Shown piece after piece: positions 6,908-13,719 of a DNA stretch of 14,626 bases. The notes beneath the pieces are model-generated. The model was given only the letters and a program-made list of their open reading frames with translations. It was not told where the DNA came from and searched no databases. The DNA comes from an uncultured Marinicella sp. (GTDB lineage: Bacteria; Pseudomonadota; Gammaproteobacteria; Xanthomonadales; Marinicellaceae), in NCBI GenBank assembly GCA_938008005.1, contig CALLLZ010000094.1, positions 1 through 14,626 of the forward strand, given 5' to 3'. Position numbers and translations under genes: made by a program. The number at the start of each line of letters is the position of its first letter. Position 1 is the first letter of the stretch.

Positions 6908-8212
6908 TCAGTTAAAAAACATCGAATCAATGCTTGGTTTATCCTCAGAAACTTTGAATGACTTAATGATTTCAAGTTTGGCAAAGTCCATGGCATCTCG
7001 ATTGGTGGCGTGAATCATTGCAATGGGTGTATGCTGATCAACACTGTGACCGATGTTGCGAACCTGTGAATAGCCAACATTGAAGTCAATGCCATCTGTG
7101 GCTTTGCGCCTGCCTCCACCCAATTCAATGATACTTAAGCCAACAGCCCTACAATCAATGGCTTTAATGTAACCAGATTGTTTTGCAAAAACAGGTTCAA
7201 TAATTTTTGCTGTTTTGAGGTACTTTTCTGGTTGTTCCATCAAATCACTTGGGCCACCTTGCGCCACCACCATCTGTGCAAATTTTTCAGCTGCCTGACC
7301 ATTATCAAGCACTTGGTTCATTTGCATCTGGCCATCAGTGCTGTCTTTGGCAAGTTTTCCAACAACCAACAATTCAGCACAGAGTCTTTCAACCAAGGCA
7401 TGTAAACGAGGATCAACTTGTTTTTGAGTTAAGTAATCAATGGTCTCAAGCACCTCAAGGCAGTGTCCAGCTGAATGACCAATCACTTGATTCATGTCGG
7501 TGATTATAGCTTGGGTAGTGATCGGTGAAACAGTGGTAATACTTTCAGCCAATGAATGGGCCATGGGTAAATTATCAGCAAATGCACCGCTACCACATTT
7601 AATATCCATCACCAAACCATCTAAACCAGAGGCCAATTTTTTGGATAAGATAGAAGCGGTGATTAATGGGATGCTGTCAACTGTTGCTGTTATATCACGA
7701 GTGGCATAAACCCGTTTATCAGCTGGCGCCAAGTTACTGGTCTGACCAATGATAGAACAACCTACATCCCTTACTATCTGTTCAAATTTTTGTGGTGAAA
7801 TTTGGGTGTCGTAACCAGGAATTGATTCCAACTTATCCAAAGTACCACCGGTATGGCCTAAACCTCGGCCTGATATCATCGGCACATAAGCACCACATGC
7901 GGCCATGATGGGTGCCAGCATCAATGAAACCTTATCACCTACACCACCAGTAGAATGTTTATCTAAGACTGGTCCATTGAGATTCAAATGCGACCAATCA
8001 AGCACTTCACCTGAATGTTGCATAGCAATGGTCAAGTCTTGTCGTTCTTTTAGATTCATATCCTGAAAAAACACAGCCATCGCGAATGCACCGATCTGAC
8101 CTTCGGTTATGCTGTTATCAGTAATTCCATTTACGAAAAATTGAATTTCCTCGGTACTGAGATGTTGTCCATCTCTTTTCTTCTTGATGATTTCTTGTGG
8201 TAGGAATGTCAT
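6908..8212 (-). CDS. deoA: Thymidine phosphorylase
   Basis: Reversibly cleaves thymidine (and deoxyuridine) with phosphate to the base and 2-deoxyribose-1-phosphate; cytoplasmic pyrimidine nucleoside salvage. The protein is 434 aa (E. coli DeoA 440). The family signature SGRGLGHTGGTLDKLES lies at 114-130. Phosphate- and substrate-site segments are KHSTGGVGDK (85-94, with His86), RVYATRDITATVDS (167-180, with Arg172) and SILSKKLASG (187-196, with Ser187 and Lys191); GGGRRKATD is near the C-terminus. The N-terminal helical domain (MTFLPQEIIKKKRDG) is typical. Start ATG at 8212 with AAAGG 10 nt upstream. The purine nucleoside phosphorylase gene at 13720-14559 has the same orientation but is separated from deoA by the two-component regulator and two small genes. 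The 126-nt gap to pyrG holds a hairpin and the pyrG promoter, so deoA is probably a separate transcript. No convincing own promoter was found. Confidence 0.97.
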   Translation of the reverse strand: MTFLPQEIIKKKRDGQHLSTEEIQFFVNGITDNSITEGQIGAFAMAVFFQDMNLKERQDLTIAMQHSGEVLDWSHLNLNGPVLDKHSTGGVGDKVSLMLAPIMAACGAYVPMISGRGLGHTGGTLDKLESIPGYDTQISPQKFEQIVRDVGCSIIGQTSNLAPADKRVYATRDITATVDSIPLITASILSKKLASGLDGLVMDIKCGSGAFADNLPMAHSLAESITTVSPITTQAIITDMNQVIGHSAGHCLEVLETIDYLTQKQVDPRLHALVERLCAELLVVGKLAKDSTDGQMQMNQVLDNGQAAEKFAQMVVAQGGPSDLMEQPEKYLKTAKIIEPVFAKQSGYIKAIDCRAVGLSIIELGGGRRKATDGIDFNVGYSQVRNIGHSVDQHTPIAMIHATNRDAMDFAKLEIIKSFKVSEDKPSIDSMFFN

Positions 8213-8508
8213 GTGTACAAACCTTTTAAGTGGTTTTTAGAGGGTGGTTTTTTGTGTAGCACAGCGATGATATAAAAATTGGGGCAGTTGAATGGGTAGT
8301 CAATCATTAGGAATTTATAAATATTTTTCACTAAATCTTTGCATTGTATACCATCCAGGGGAGTCTCTTGTAACAGACCAAGTGTGTTTCATCATTTAAG
8401 ATAAATATTTTCGGTGTGGACTGTTAACAACACTGAATTAAATTTATTCAAAGTTGTTTATAAGAGATCTTTGATTCACTTGTTTAATCTTGCTCTTGTA
8501 TAAGTTCA
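8213..8508. other. Intergenic stretch upstream of deoA, no gene seen
   Basis: About 300 nt of AT-rich sequence with no credible coding frame. It should hold the deoA promoter. A TTGACT hexamer on the - strand has only poor -10 partners (AATTTT at 17 bp, or TATATC at 23 bp), so I do not call it. AACAAC/GTTGTT arms with inner TGAAT/ATTCA form an imperfect inverted repeat at 8426-8458 (11 of 13 pairs, 7-nt loop) of unknown role. No operator of a known nucleoside repressor (CytR/DeoR type) was recognised. Confidence 0.5.
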
Positions 8509-8562
8509 ACACCAATACCTCAGCCACAACTATAAAGGGTTAAGACTGAGGTGTTTTGGTGT
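8509..8562 (-). terminator. Imperfect hairpin downstream of the small secreted protein gene
   Basis: Two stacked arm pairs, ACACCAA/TTGGTGT (8509-8515 with 8556-8562) and ACCTCAG/CTGAGGT (8517-8523 with 8546-8552), form a 14-bp stem interrupted by a small asymmetric bulge, with a 22-nt loop. It starts 8 nt after the stop of the gene ending at 8571. No T-run follows, so it may be a stabilising or Rho-associated structure instead of a classical terminator. Confidence 0.4.
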
Positions 8563-8570
8563 CTAAAGTA

Positions 8571-8855
8571 TTATTGTGTTCTTTGACAACGGCCAAGAAT
8601 AACATCTTGTCCTGCAGTTGCATTGATTAATAATGCCTGACATGCCGCAAAGCTACTGGCAGTAACGGTATGAAGAACAAGATATTGGTCATACCAAGAC
8701 CCCGTCCACACTGCTGGTCCACCACCACCGCCTGGTGGATTGATAATGCCAATGCAGTTTCCATCAGCATCAGCAATACATGGATCTAATTGTGCAGATG
8801 CCACAGTCGGAACCATGAAAGTTAATAACAATGTTGTCTTCTTTAAAAATTTCAT
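8571..8855 (-). CDS. Small secreted cysteine-containing protein, unknown function
   Basis: A 94-aa protein I do not recognise. A clear signal peptide (MKFLKKTTLLLTFMVPTVASA) predicts cleavage before QLDPC, leaving about 73 residues for the periplasm or exterior. The mature part has four cysteines (26, 34, 72, 90), enough for two disulphides. It has a D-A-D-G-N stretch between the first two Cys that resembles a short calcium-binding loop, a PPGGGGGP linker, and an aromatic segment (VWTGSWYDQY). The ATG at 8855 is chosen because AGGTG lies 5 nt upstream; an in-frame GTG at 8864 overlaps that ribosome binding site. The gene lies 147 nt downstream of the large hybrid sensor/regulator on the same strand, with a candidate promoter and inverted repeat between them, so it could be a regulatory target or a partner of the sensor. 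Coding status is supported by the signal peptide and ribosome binding site; function is open. Confidence 0.75.
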   Translation of the reverse strand: MKFLKKTTLLLTFMVPTVASAQLDPCIADADGNCIGIINPPGGGGGPAVWTGSWYDQYLVLHTVTASSFAACQALLINATAGQDVILGRCQRTQ

Positions 8856-8896
8856 TTTTTTCACCTATATAATATTTTCAATTTAATGATACAAAC

Positions 8897-8925
8897 CTTA
8901 TTTTTTGATTTGCATGGGTTGTCAA
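8897..8925 (-). promoter_or_regulatory. Candidate promoter of the small secreted protein gene
   Basis: A perfect TTGACA -35 box (8925-8920) and AATAAG -10 box (8902-8897, 4 of 6 matches) are 17 bp apart on the - strand, 42 nt upstream of the chosen ATG. The -35 box overlaps the left (+ strand) arm of the inverted repeat at 8914-8946. Confidence 0.5.
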
Positions 8926-8946
8926 TTTAATCATTCGACAACCCAT
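8914..8946. repeat. Perfect inverted repeat overlapping a -35 box; operator or terminator
   Basis: ATGGGTTGTC (8914-8923) and GACAACCCAT (8937-8946) are perfect 10-bp arms separated by 13 nt. The element lies 57 nt after the stop of the hybrid regulator and overlaps the TTGACA box of the next gene. It could be a dyad operator for the downstream gene or the terminator stem of the regulator transcript; no T-run follows on the - strand, which favours an operator. Confidence 0.55.
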
Positions 8947-9002
8947 AATGTACTGATTCCATCAGGTGTTTTTTATCTAAAAAACGACTTTGTTTTTATG
9001 TT

Positions 9003-12000
9003 TTAGTTGTTGTTAACTTCTTTATTGCAGCTTTGATATTGTTTTGGAGTCATGCCATATTTTTGTTTAAACATTTGTGAAAAATAAGATACAGAACTGA
9101 ATCCACAATTATCAGAGGTAACCGAAACTTGGTAGCCTTTTCTCAGGGATGATAAAGCTTGTTCAAAACGATATTCTCGCAAAACTGCCAAAGGTGATAA
9201 ATTAAGTAATGCTTTGGTTTTTCGTTGCAACTGCTTTTCACTGACAAACATCAGATTCACCATTGAGGCTAAACCGAAAGATGAATCTTTGTAATTATCT
9301 TTTATGATATTTTTGAGCTTAATCACAAAGTCTTTATCAATTTGTAGTAGTTCGGAGTAGATGTCTTTTTTAATCAATCTTTGGTTTTTTTCATTCAGTA
9401 TATTTCTGACTTTCAAAATGTTTTTTAATTGCAAGATTAGCTCTTCTGCATCAAAAGGCTTATCTATATATAAGTCTATGCCTTCTTGCCATCCTTTAAT
9501 ACGACTGGGTTTATCGGTTAATGCTGTTAATAAAACCAAAGGTATGTGTGAGGTGATTAATTCATTGCGTAAAATTCGACAGACTTGAAAACCATTCACT
9601 TCTGGCATCATGACATCACTGATAATTATGTCAGGAACAGATTTTATGGCTGTGGCAATTCCATCTTTACCATTAGATTCAAGTAAACAACTGAAGTTTT
9701 GTTTCAGGATATTATTCATATGAAGACGCATGTCCCGATTATCTTCAATGATTAATAAAGTGGGTTTTTGAGATACAGTATTAATCACAGCTAATGGATC
9801 TTCTTTCCCTTTAACTACAGAAAAATCATCCACTGGAAAAACAATACTAAATATACTGCCATTACCAGGTTCACTTTCAACTGTGACTTCAGCATTGTTA
9901 AGTGCTGCAATTTCTTTGACTATAGCAAGTCCAATACCAACCCCTTCAGTTTCACGGTGATGTGACAGTCGCCCAAACCTTTTGAAGATCCTATCTTTTT
10001 GACCTTCCTCGAACCCTTGGCCATTGTCTTTAACAAAAATTCTGACATGACCATTGGTTACCTCTGTCCCGAGATGTATTTCCCCCTTGGGTTGGGTGTA
10101 TTTGAAAGCATTTGATAAAAAGTTACCTATGGTTAACTCCAGCGCGTCTGTAGTGGCTTGGATTGTGACATCATGTAGCTCTCCATAGGTAAAATTGATA
10201 TCACATTTCTGCGCATGGTAAAAATAAGGTTCAGCTATTAATTCAAGCCGAACAGCCAGTTTTATAGCCGTTTTTTGTTGAACGTTGTTTTCTACAGAGT
10301 TTGAAAGCTCTAGCATTTGGTTGACCAGCCTTAAAAGCCTGTTTGAGTTCCTCTCAACCATTTGTAGCATTTTTACCTTATTCTTATTTTTTTCTTGTTT
10401 TCTCAATTCTGAAATAGGACCTTGAATTAAGGTTATCGGTGTTCTGAACTCATGTGAGACATTGGAAAAAATTTCATCTTTTCTTTCAATAAGGCTTTCC
10501 AGTTCTTTCTTTTGATTTTCAATATGTAGTGTTTGCTTCTTCACTTGAGTGTTGAGGTATTTATTGGTCTTGATTTGGTTTTTGGTTTTTTGTTTTACAT
10601 ACAAATAAACTAAAAATATGGCAATTAGAAAATAACTTAAATAAGCCCACCAAGAGAACCACGGAGCTGGCCTGATCTTAATCGCGATAGATTTAACTTC
10701 ATTACTCCAGGCTTGGTCGCGGTTTGTTGTTCTGATAAGTAATTCATAGTTCCCTGATTCTAAGTGAGTAAAAGTTAAGTTATTATCTCGTGAGTCTAAT
10801 GTAATCCATTCTGATATTACCGGTTCAAGCTTATAGGCATAACTGACCGAATGGTGGTTGTAGAAATTTAAATTACTCAGGTCTAGTTTAATTAATTTGT
10901 CGCGGTGATTAAAACTCAATTTTTTAGTTTCTTCTATGGGAGAATTAAGCACAAAACCATTCTTGGTTTTTTGATTTGGTTCGACAATTGTATTGGCTAA
11001 AGACAATTGGCTGATTTGGAAAGAGGAGGTGCGATTATCGTTATTAATATCGCTGTTTTCAAAACCAACATATCCACTGTCACCTGCAAAAAAAATTTTA
11101 TCCTCATAGTTAAATGATGATTGAAATAATGACAAATAATTATTTTTTGAAGTTCCGGAAAATAAATGTCTTTCGTTGGTTTTGGTGTTGAGTTGAATCA
11201 ATCCTTTTTTGCTGCCCAGCCAAACCACATCTGAATCTTTAGCACTTTGAATTTGTGGTATATCATTAAATGATGAAAAAATGCCTTCGTCAAAATAATG
11301 CACTTTTAATGTGTGGTTCGAATCAAAGTGATAAACCCCTTTGTTCCGCACGCTGGTAAATAGCTCATTGGCATTATTTATATGTATGCCAATGATTTCC
11401 TGGTTTTTTAAGGTGTTTAATGTGCGTGGATAATGTTCGAGAATATTGTCATTATTTAAATAAAGTAAACCTGAAAGGCTCGGAAGTAAGAGCTGATTTT
11501 TGTTATTTATTGCATACTTTAGAAATCGTTTGTTTTGAACGTTTGAATTAAGTGTTTCATATTTACGATAAGATTTGTTCTTGAGTGAATATTCAAACAA
11601 ACCTTTATCTGTTCCCACTATGAATTTATGATCAGTTTTTTTTAATGAAAAGAACGCAACTGAAAATTGATCGGTTTGGATGGTTTTACTGATACTGTTT
11701 GAAGTTTCATGATACTCTAATAAACCAATAGATGTGGATAACCAAGTTAACTCCTTATCTTTTCGCCTTGAATAAACAGCATAGTTTTCCTCAATGTTAT
11801 TGCTTGTAATTATGCGGCATGTTAAATTTTTTGGGTCGTATTCTATGAGACCATGATCTGTTCCTAACCAAACTTTACCGTTTTCAACTGTTATTTCTAT
11901 TATTTTCGAATCTCGAGCACATGATATGCTTCCTTCGATATTGGTCTGAAAACCGAATTTTAATTGGTTTAAATCAAGCACACTTAAACCACCTGAGAAA

Positions 12001-12938
12001 TTCCCTACCCATAAATGATTGCTATTTGAAATGTAAATTCTTCCAATGTGATTTTCTGATAAAGAAAAACTGTGGTTCTTATCATGGGTATATTGGTTGA
12101 CCTTGTTTGTTGTTATATCAATGTTGTAAATTCCACCATCTATTGAAGCCACCCATAAGTGACTTTCGAATTGTTGAATTGATAAAACTCTTGTTGAACC
12201 TGGTAATTTTGGCGAAACAACGAATTCATTTTTGTCGGTTCTGAATTTTCTGAGTTTATTGGAGGTTGCTATCCAAATAGAGTCTTCATGATCAACATGT
12301 AGGTCATGTATGTATTCATCTTTTTCTAAATTAACACTGCTGAGCATATCATCGTTAAAGTTTACCAAGTGAAAAACACCTTCGCTTCCAACGATTAAAT
12401 CTCCTGATTCAGTTGAACTTAATGCAGTAACTTTTTTCTTAAGCATGTCGTTTGCTGACTTTAGCTTTGGCTGCATGAGCTTTGAATTCTTTGATATGGT
12501 AAATAATCCTTTATTACTGCCTATCCATATCTGATTATCTTTGGTGGCATATATTTTGGTGACCGAATCAACCGAGTGTTCATTAGATTCTACTTTTGAA
12601 AGCGTGTTATTTTTATACACAAACAATCCCTCGTTTCTGGTGCCAATCCAAAGATGGTTTTGGTCATCTATAAACAAATCTTGAATATGTATATCATGTA
12701 ATAACTTATTGGTCGGTGAATTGGTTAACTCACGGTTTCTGAATTTATAGACACCCTTAATAGTTCCAATCCAAATGTACCCATATTGATCTTCTACCAT
12801 TGATTTAATGTACTGGCTTTTGAGACTCTGAATGTCTTCAAAGTGTTGAAACACAGGCACCGCAGATAAAGATTCACAAGTTGAAAGAAGTGCTAAGAGT
12901 AGAACACTGAATGTTTTGGACCTTAAATAAATTTTCAT
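9003..12938 (-). CDS. Hybrid two-component system protein: propeller sensor, histidine kinase, receiver and AraC-type DNA-binding domain
   Basis: A 1311-aa one-protein signalling system. An N-terminal signal peptide (hydrophobic 10-20, probable cleavage after SLSA at 26) exports the sensor. Fourteen Reg_prop-like repeats (W-I-G-T-x-x-G-L/V-Y pattern, from YIWIGTIKGVYKF at ~54 to IFFAGDSGYVGF at ~615) suggest two seven-blade propellers. A Y_Y_Y-type domain follows (~690-755), then one membrane segment (~760-781) and a coiled-coil linker (~782-822). Inside the cell are HisKA with FSNVSHEFRTP (His829), HATPase with NFLSNAFKY, DNGQGF (971-976) and GVGIGLAI, a receiver (~1059-1175) with phospho-acceptor Asp1108 in IISDVMMPEVNG and Lys1160 in DKPF, and an AraC/XylS helix-turn-helix (~1205-1301) with CGFSSVSYFSQMF. 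All key residues are present, so it looks functional. In Bacteroidetes such proteins sense glycan fragments and activate carbohydrate-utilisation genes; the ligand here is unknown. Start ATG at 12938 follows AAAGAG. The gene lies between two small secreted-protein genes and is visibly more AT-rich than the neighbouring enzyme genes. Confidence 0.95.
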   Translation of the reverse strand: MKIYLRSKTFSVLLLALLSTCESLSAVPVFQHFEDIQSLKSQYIKSMVEDQYGYIWIGTIKGVYKFRNRELTNSPTNKLLHDIHIQDLFIDDQNHLWIGTRNEGLFVYKNNTLSKVESNEHSVDSVTKIYATKDNQIWIGSNKGLFTISKNSKLMQPKLKSANDMLKKKVTALSSTESGDLIVGSEGVFHLVNFNDDMLSSVNLEKDEYIHDLHVDHEDSIWIATSNKLRKFRTDKNEFVVSPKLPGSTRVLSIQQFESHLWVASIDGGIYNIDITTNKVNQYTHDKNHSFSLSENHIGRIYISNSNHLWVGNFSGGLSVLDLNQLKFGFQTNIEGSISCARDSKIIEITVENGKVWLGTDHGLIEYDPKNLTCRIITSNNIEENYAVYSRRKDKELTWLSTSIGLLEYHETSNSISKTIQTDQFSVAFFSLKKTDHKFIVGTDKGLFEYSLKNKSYRKYETLNSNVQNKRFLKYAINNKNQLLLPSLSGLLYLNNDNILEHYPRTLNTLKNQEIIGIHINNANELFTSVRNKGVYHFDSNHTLKVHYFDEGIFSSFNDIPQIQSAKDSDVVWLGSKKGLIQLNTKTNERHLFSGTSKNNYLSLFQSSFNYEDKIFFAGDSGYVGFENSDINNDNRTSSFQISQLSLANTIVEPNQKTKNGFVLNSPIEETKKLSFNHRDKLIKLDLSNLNFYNHHSVSYAYKLEPVISEWITLDSRDNNLTFTHLESGNYELLIRTTNRDQAWSNEVKSIAIKIRPAPWFSWWAYLSYFLIAIFLVYLYVKQKTKNQIKTNKYLNTQVKKQTLHIENQKKELESLIERKDEIFSNVSHEFRTPITLIQGPISELRKQEKNKNKVKMLQMVERNSNRLLRLVNQMLELSNSVENNVQQKTAIKLAVRLELIAEPYFYHAQKCDINFTYGELHDVTIQATTDALELTIGNFLSNAFKYTQPKGEIHLGTEVTNGHVRIFVKDNGQGFEEGQKDRIFKRFGRLSHHRETEGVGIGLAIVKEIAALNNAEVTVESEPGNGSIFSIVFPVDDFSVVKGKEDPLAVINTVSQKPTLLIIEDNRDMRLHMNNILKQNFSCLLESNGKDGIATAIKSVPDIIISDVMMPEVNGFQVCRILRNELITSHIPLVLLTALTDKPSRIKGWQEGIDLYIDKPFDAEELILQLKNILKVRNILNEKNQRLIKKDIYSELLQIDKDFVIKLKNIIKDNYKDSSFGLASMVNLMFVSEKQLQRKTKALLNLSPLAVLREYRFEQALSSLRKGYQVSVTSDNCGFSSVSYFSQMFKQKYGMTPKQYQSCNKEVNNN

Positions 12939-12961
12939 AAGCTCTTTAATGATAAGGCTTT

Positions 12962-12990
12962 ATTAAAGTAATTCAGTAAATTAACTTCAA
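12962..12990 (-). promoter_or_regulatory. Candidate promoter of the hybrid two-component gene
   Basis: TTGAAG (12990-12985) and TTTAAT (12967-12962, 5 of 6 matches) are 17 bp apart on the - strand; predicted start near 12955 gives a short leader of about 17 nt. A better-matching TTGACA lies just upstream on the same strand but has no good -10 at normal spacing. Confidence 0.5.
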
Positions 12991-13019
12991 TTGTCAAATT
13001 TAACTGCGAGTTCAATTGT
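12986..13019. promoter_or_regulatory. Direct repeat TTCAATTGT at the regulator promoter
   Basis: TTCAATTGT occurs at 12986-12994 and again at 13011-13019, 25 bp start to start. The proximal copy overlaps the candidate -35 box. AraC-family proteins typically bind direct repeats next to the -35 box, so this is a candidate autoregulatory site for the encoded AraC-type domain. The 25-bp period is somewhat longer than two helical turns. Confidence 0.35.
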
Positions 13020-13060
13020 AATTTGTGTACACAGAGCAGAGGTTGATTTCTAACACCTTA

Positions 13061-13372
13061 TCAATAATACGGTTCTGTACTAAAACACGCTGGATCGTGA
13101 GGTACTTCCACTTTAGTAAATTTATTTTTTCTGATAAAAACAATGTCCTGATATTTGACATATGCGTTAATTTTCTTGGCATGGTGATTGGAGGCCCTAA
13201 ATATACCGTTATCTACCAATGATGGGTCGCATGAATCATTCCAACGTACAATTGCATAAATCTGATGATGGTATAGACAAGCCCTATATTCTGGCTCAGA
13301 ACCACCAATGGCATAAGATGATTCAGGGAAAATTGTCACCAAAAATAAAATCAATAAAAGATGATTTTTCAT
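13061..13372 (-). CDS. Small secreted protein with three cysteines, unknown function
   Basis: A 103-aa protein I do not recognise. The signal peptide MKNHLLLILFLVTIFPESSYA predicts cleavage after Ala21, before IGGSEPEYR, leaving about 82 residues. The mature part has Cys32, Cys48 and Cys96, several aromatic residues (YHHQIYAIVRW) and a basic segment (FIRKNKFTK). An odd cysteine number leaves one free or available for intermolecular bonding. Start ATG at 13372 is preceded by AGAG at a 7-nt spacing. It lies 122 nt upstream of the hybrid two-component gene on the same strand and has a good candidate promoter, so it is probably transcribed separately from, or ahead of, that gene. Together with the small secreted protein on the other side of the regulator it forms a matched flank, although the two show no obvious sequence similarity to each other. 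Coding status rests on the signal peptide, ribosome binding site and promoter. Confidence 0.65.
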   Translation of the reverse strand: MKNHLLLILFLVTIFPESSYAIGGSEPEYRACLYHHQIYAIVRWNDSCDPSLVDNGIFRASNHHAKKINAYVKYQDIVFIRKNKFTKVEVPHDPACFSTEPYY

Positions 13373-13402
13373 AAATATTCTCTATAAATTCACACACTAT
13401 TG

Positions 13403-13430
13403 ATTTTAACTTTTTATAAGTACATATCAA
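13403..13430 (-). promoter_or_regulatory. Candidate promoter of the 103-aa secreted protein gene
   Basis: TTGATA (13430-13425, 5 of 6 matches) and TAAAAT (13408-13403, 5 of 6) are 16 bp apart on the - strand. The predicted start near 13396 leaves a leader of about 24 nt that contains the ribosome binding site. The -35 box is the left half of the palindrome at 13425-13439. Confidence 0.5.
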
Positions 13431-13439
13431 CAATTGATA
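13425..13439. repeat. Palindrome TATCAACAATTGATA shared by two possible divergent promoters
   Basis: Perfect 6-bp arms (TATCAA/TTGATA) around CAA. Each arm supplies a TTGATA -35-like box, one per strand, so a protein bound here could affect both directions. It also contains TCAATTGT on the - strand, the octamer found twice at the regulator promoter. Confidence 0.45.
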
Positions 13440-13462
13440 CTTTTATTGTCTCTGGTCATAAA
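13434..13462 (+). promoter_or_regulatory. Possible + strand promoter facing the mini-ORF
   Basis: TTGATA (13434-13439) and CATAAA (13457-13462, 4 of 6 matches) are 17 bp apart on the + strand, with a predicted start near 13469. It points toward the 25-codon frame at 13501. The boxes are moderate and the region is AT-rich, so chance is possible. Confidence 0.3.
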
Positions 13463-13500
13463 AACTTTGTCGTTAAACCAATAGTTTTAGAGCATTTACT

Positions 13501-13709
13501 ATGACAAAACCCAAAGCTGCAAGCTTTCTTGATTATGAGACTATATTAAACTTGAAACGTCTTAATTTTTTAAAATAAGTCTCGAACCTAGTGAAGTTTA
13601 TGATTACTTTTAAAAAACTCATGCCAGTGCCCCTTATACAAAGGTGACTGATATTATCAAGGACTGCCTACAACCGAGATGCCTTGTTTATTACATTCTT
13701 TACACTTAA
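13501..13709 (+). pseudogene. Mini-ORF followed by out-of-frame coding-like pieces, possible gene remnant
   Basis: A 25-aa frame (13501-13578, starting MTKPKAASFLDYETIL) has an AGAG ribosome binding site 8 nt upstream and a possible promoter. Immediately after its stop, in another frame, 13575-13613 reads ISLEPSEVYDYF then a stop, and 13614-13709 reads on with KTHASAPYTKVTDIIKDC and ends at a stop. Joined by one frameshift and one read-through, these would make a ~70-residue peptide, which is why a decayed gene is suspected. I recognise no family. The alternative is ordinary non-coding sequence between the two - strand genes with a chance short ORF. No strong terminator for the purine nucleoside phosphorylase gene was found in this 347-nt gap. 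Confidence 0.2.
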
Positions 13710-13719
13710 TTCAATGATG

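Noticed and set aside
7249..7503. 84-codon + strand frame inside deoA
   Set aside because: Antisense shadow of conserved thymidine phosphorylase coding sequence, with no ribosome binding site or family features.
8213..8570. Possible small RNA gene or riboswitch in the deoA upstream gap
   Set aside because: Only weak or AT-rich stems were found and no recognisable riboswitch core or convincing promoter-terminator pair.
12860..12938. Possible lipoprotein signal (LLST-C) in the hybrid two-component protein
   Set aside because: Thr before the Cys is a poor lipobox residue; the SLSA cleavage site just downstream fits signal peptidase I, and the protein is anchored by its own membrane segment.
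13024..13033. Perfect palindrome TGTGTACACA, with a similar TGTGTACAAA upstream of deoA (8213 region)
   Set aside because: The first copy lies just downstream of the 103-aa gene, not at a promoter; two short, imperfectly matching palindromes are expected by chance.
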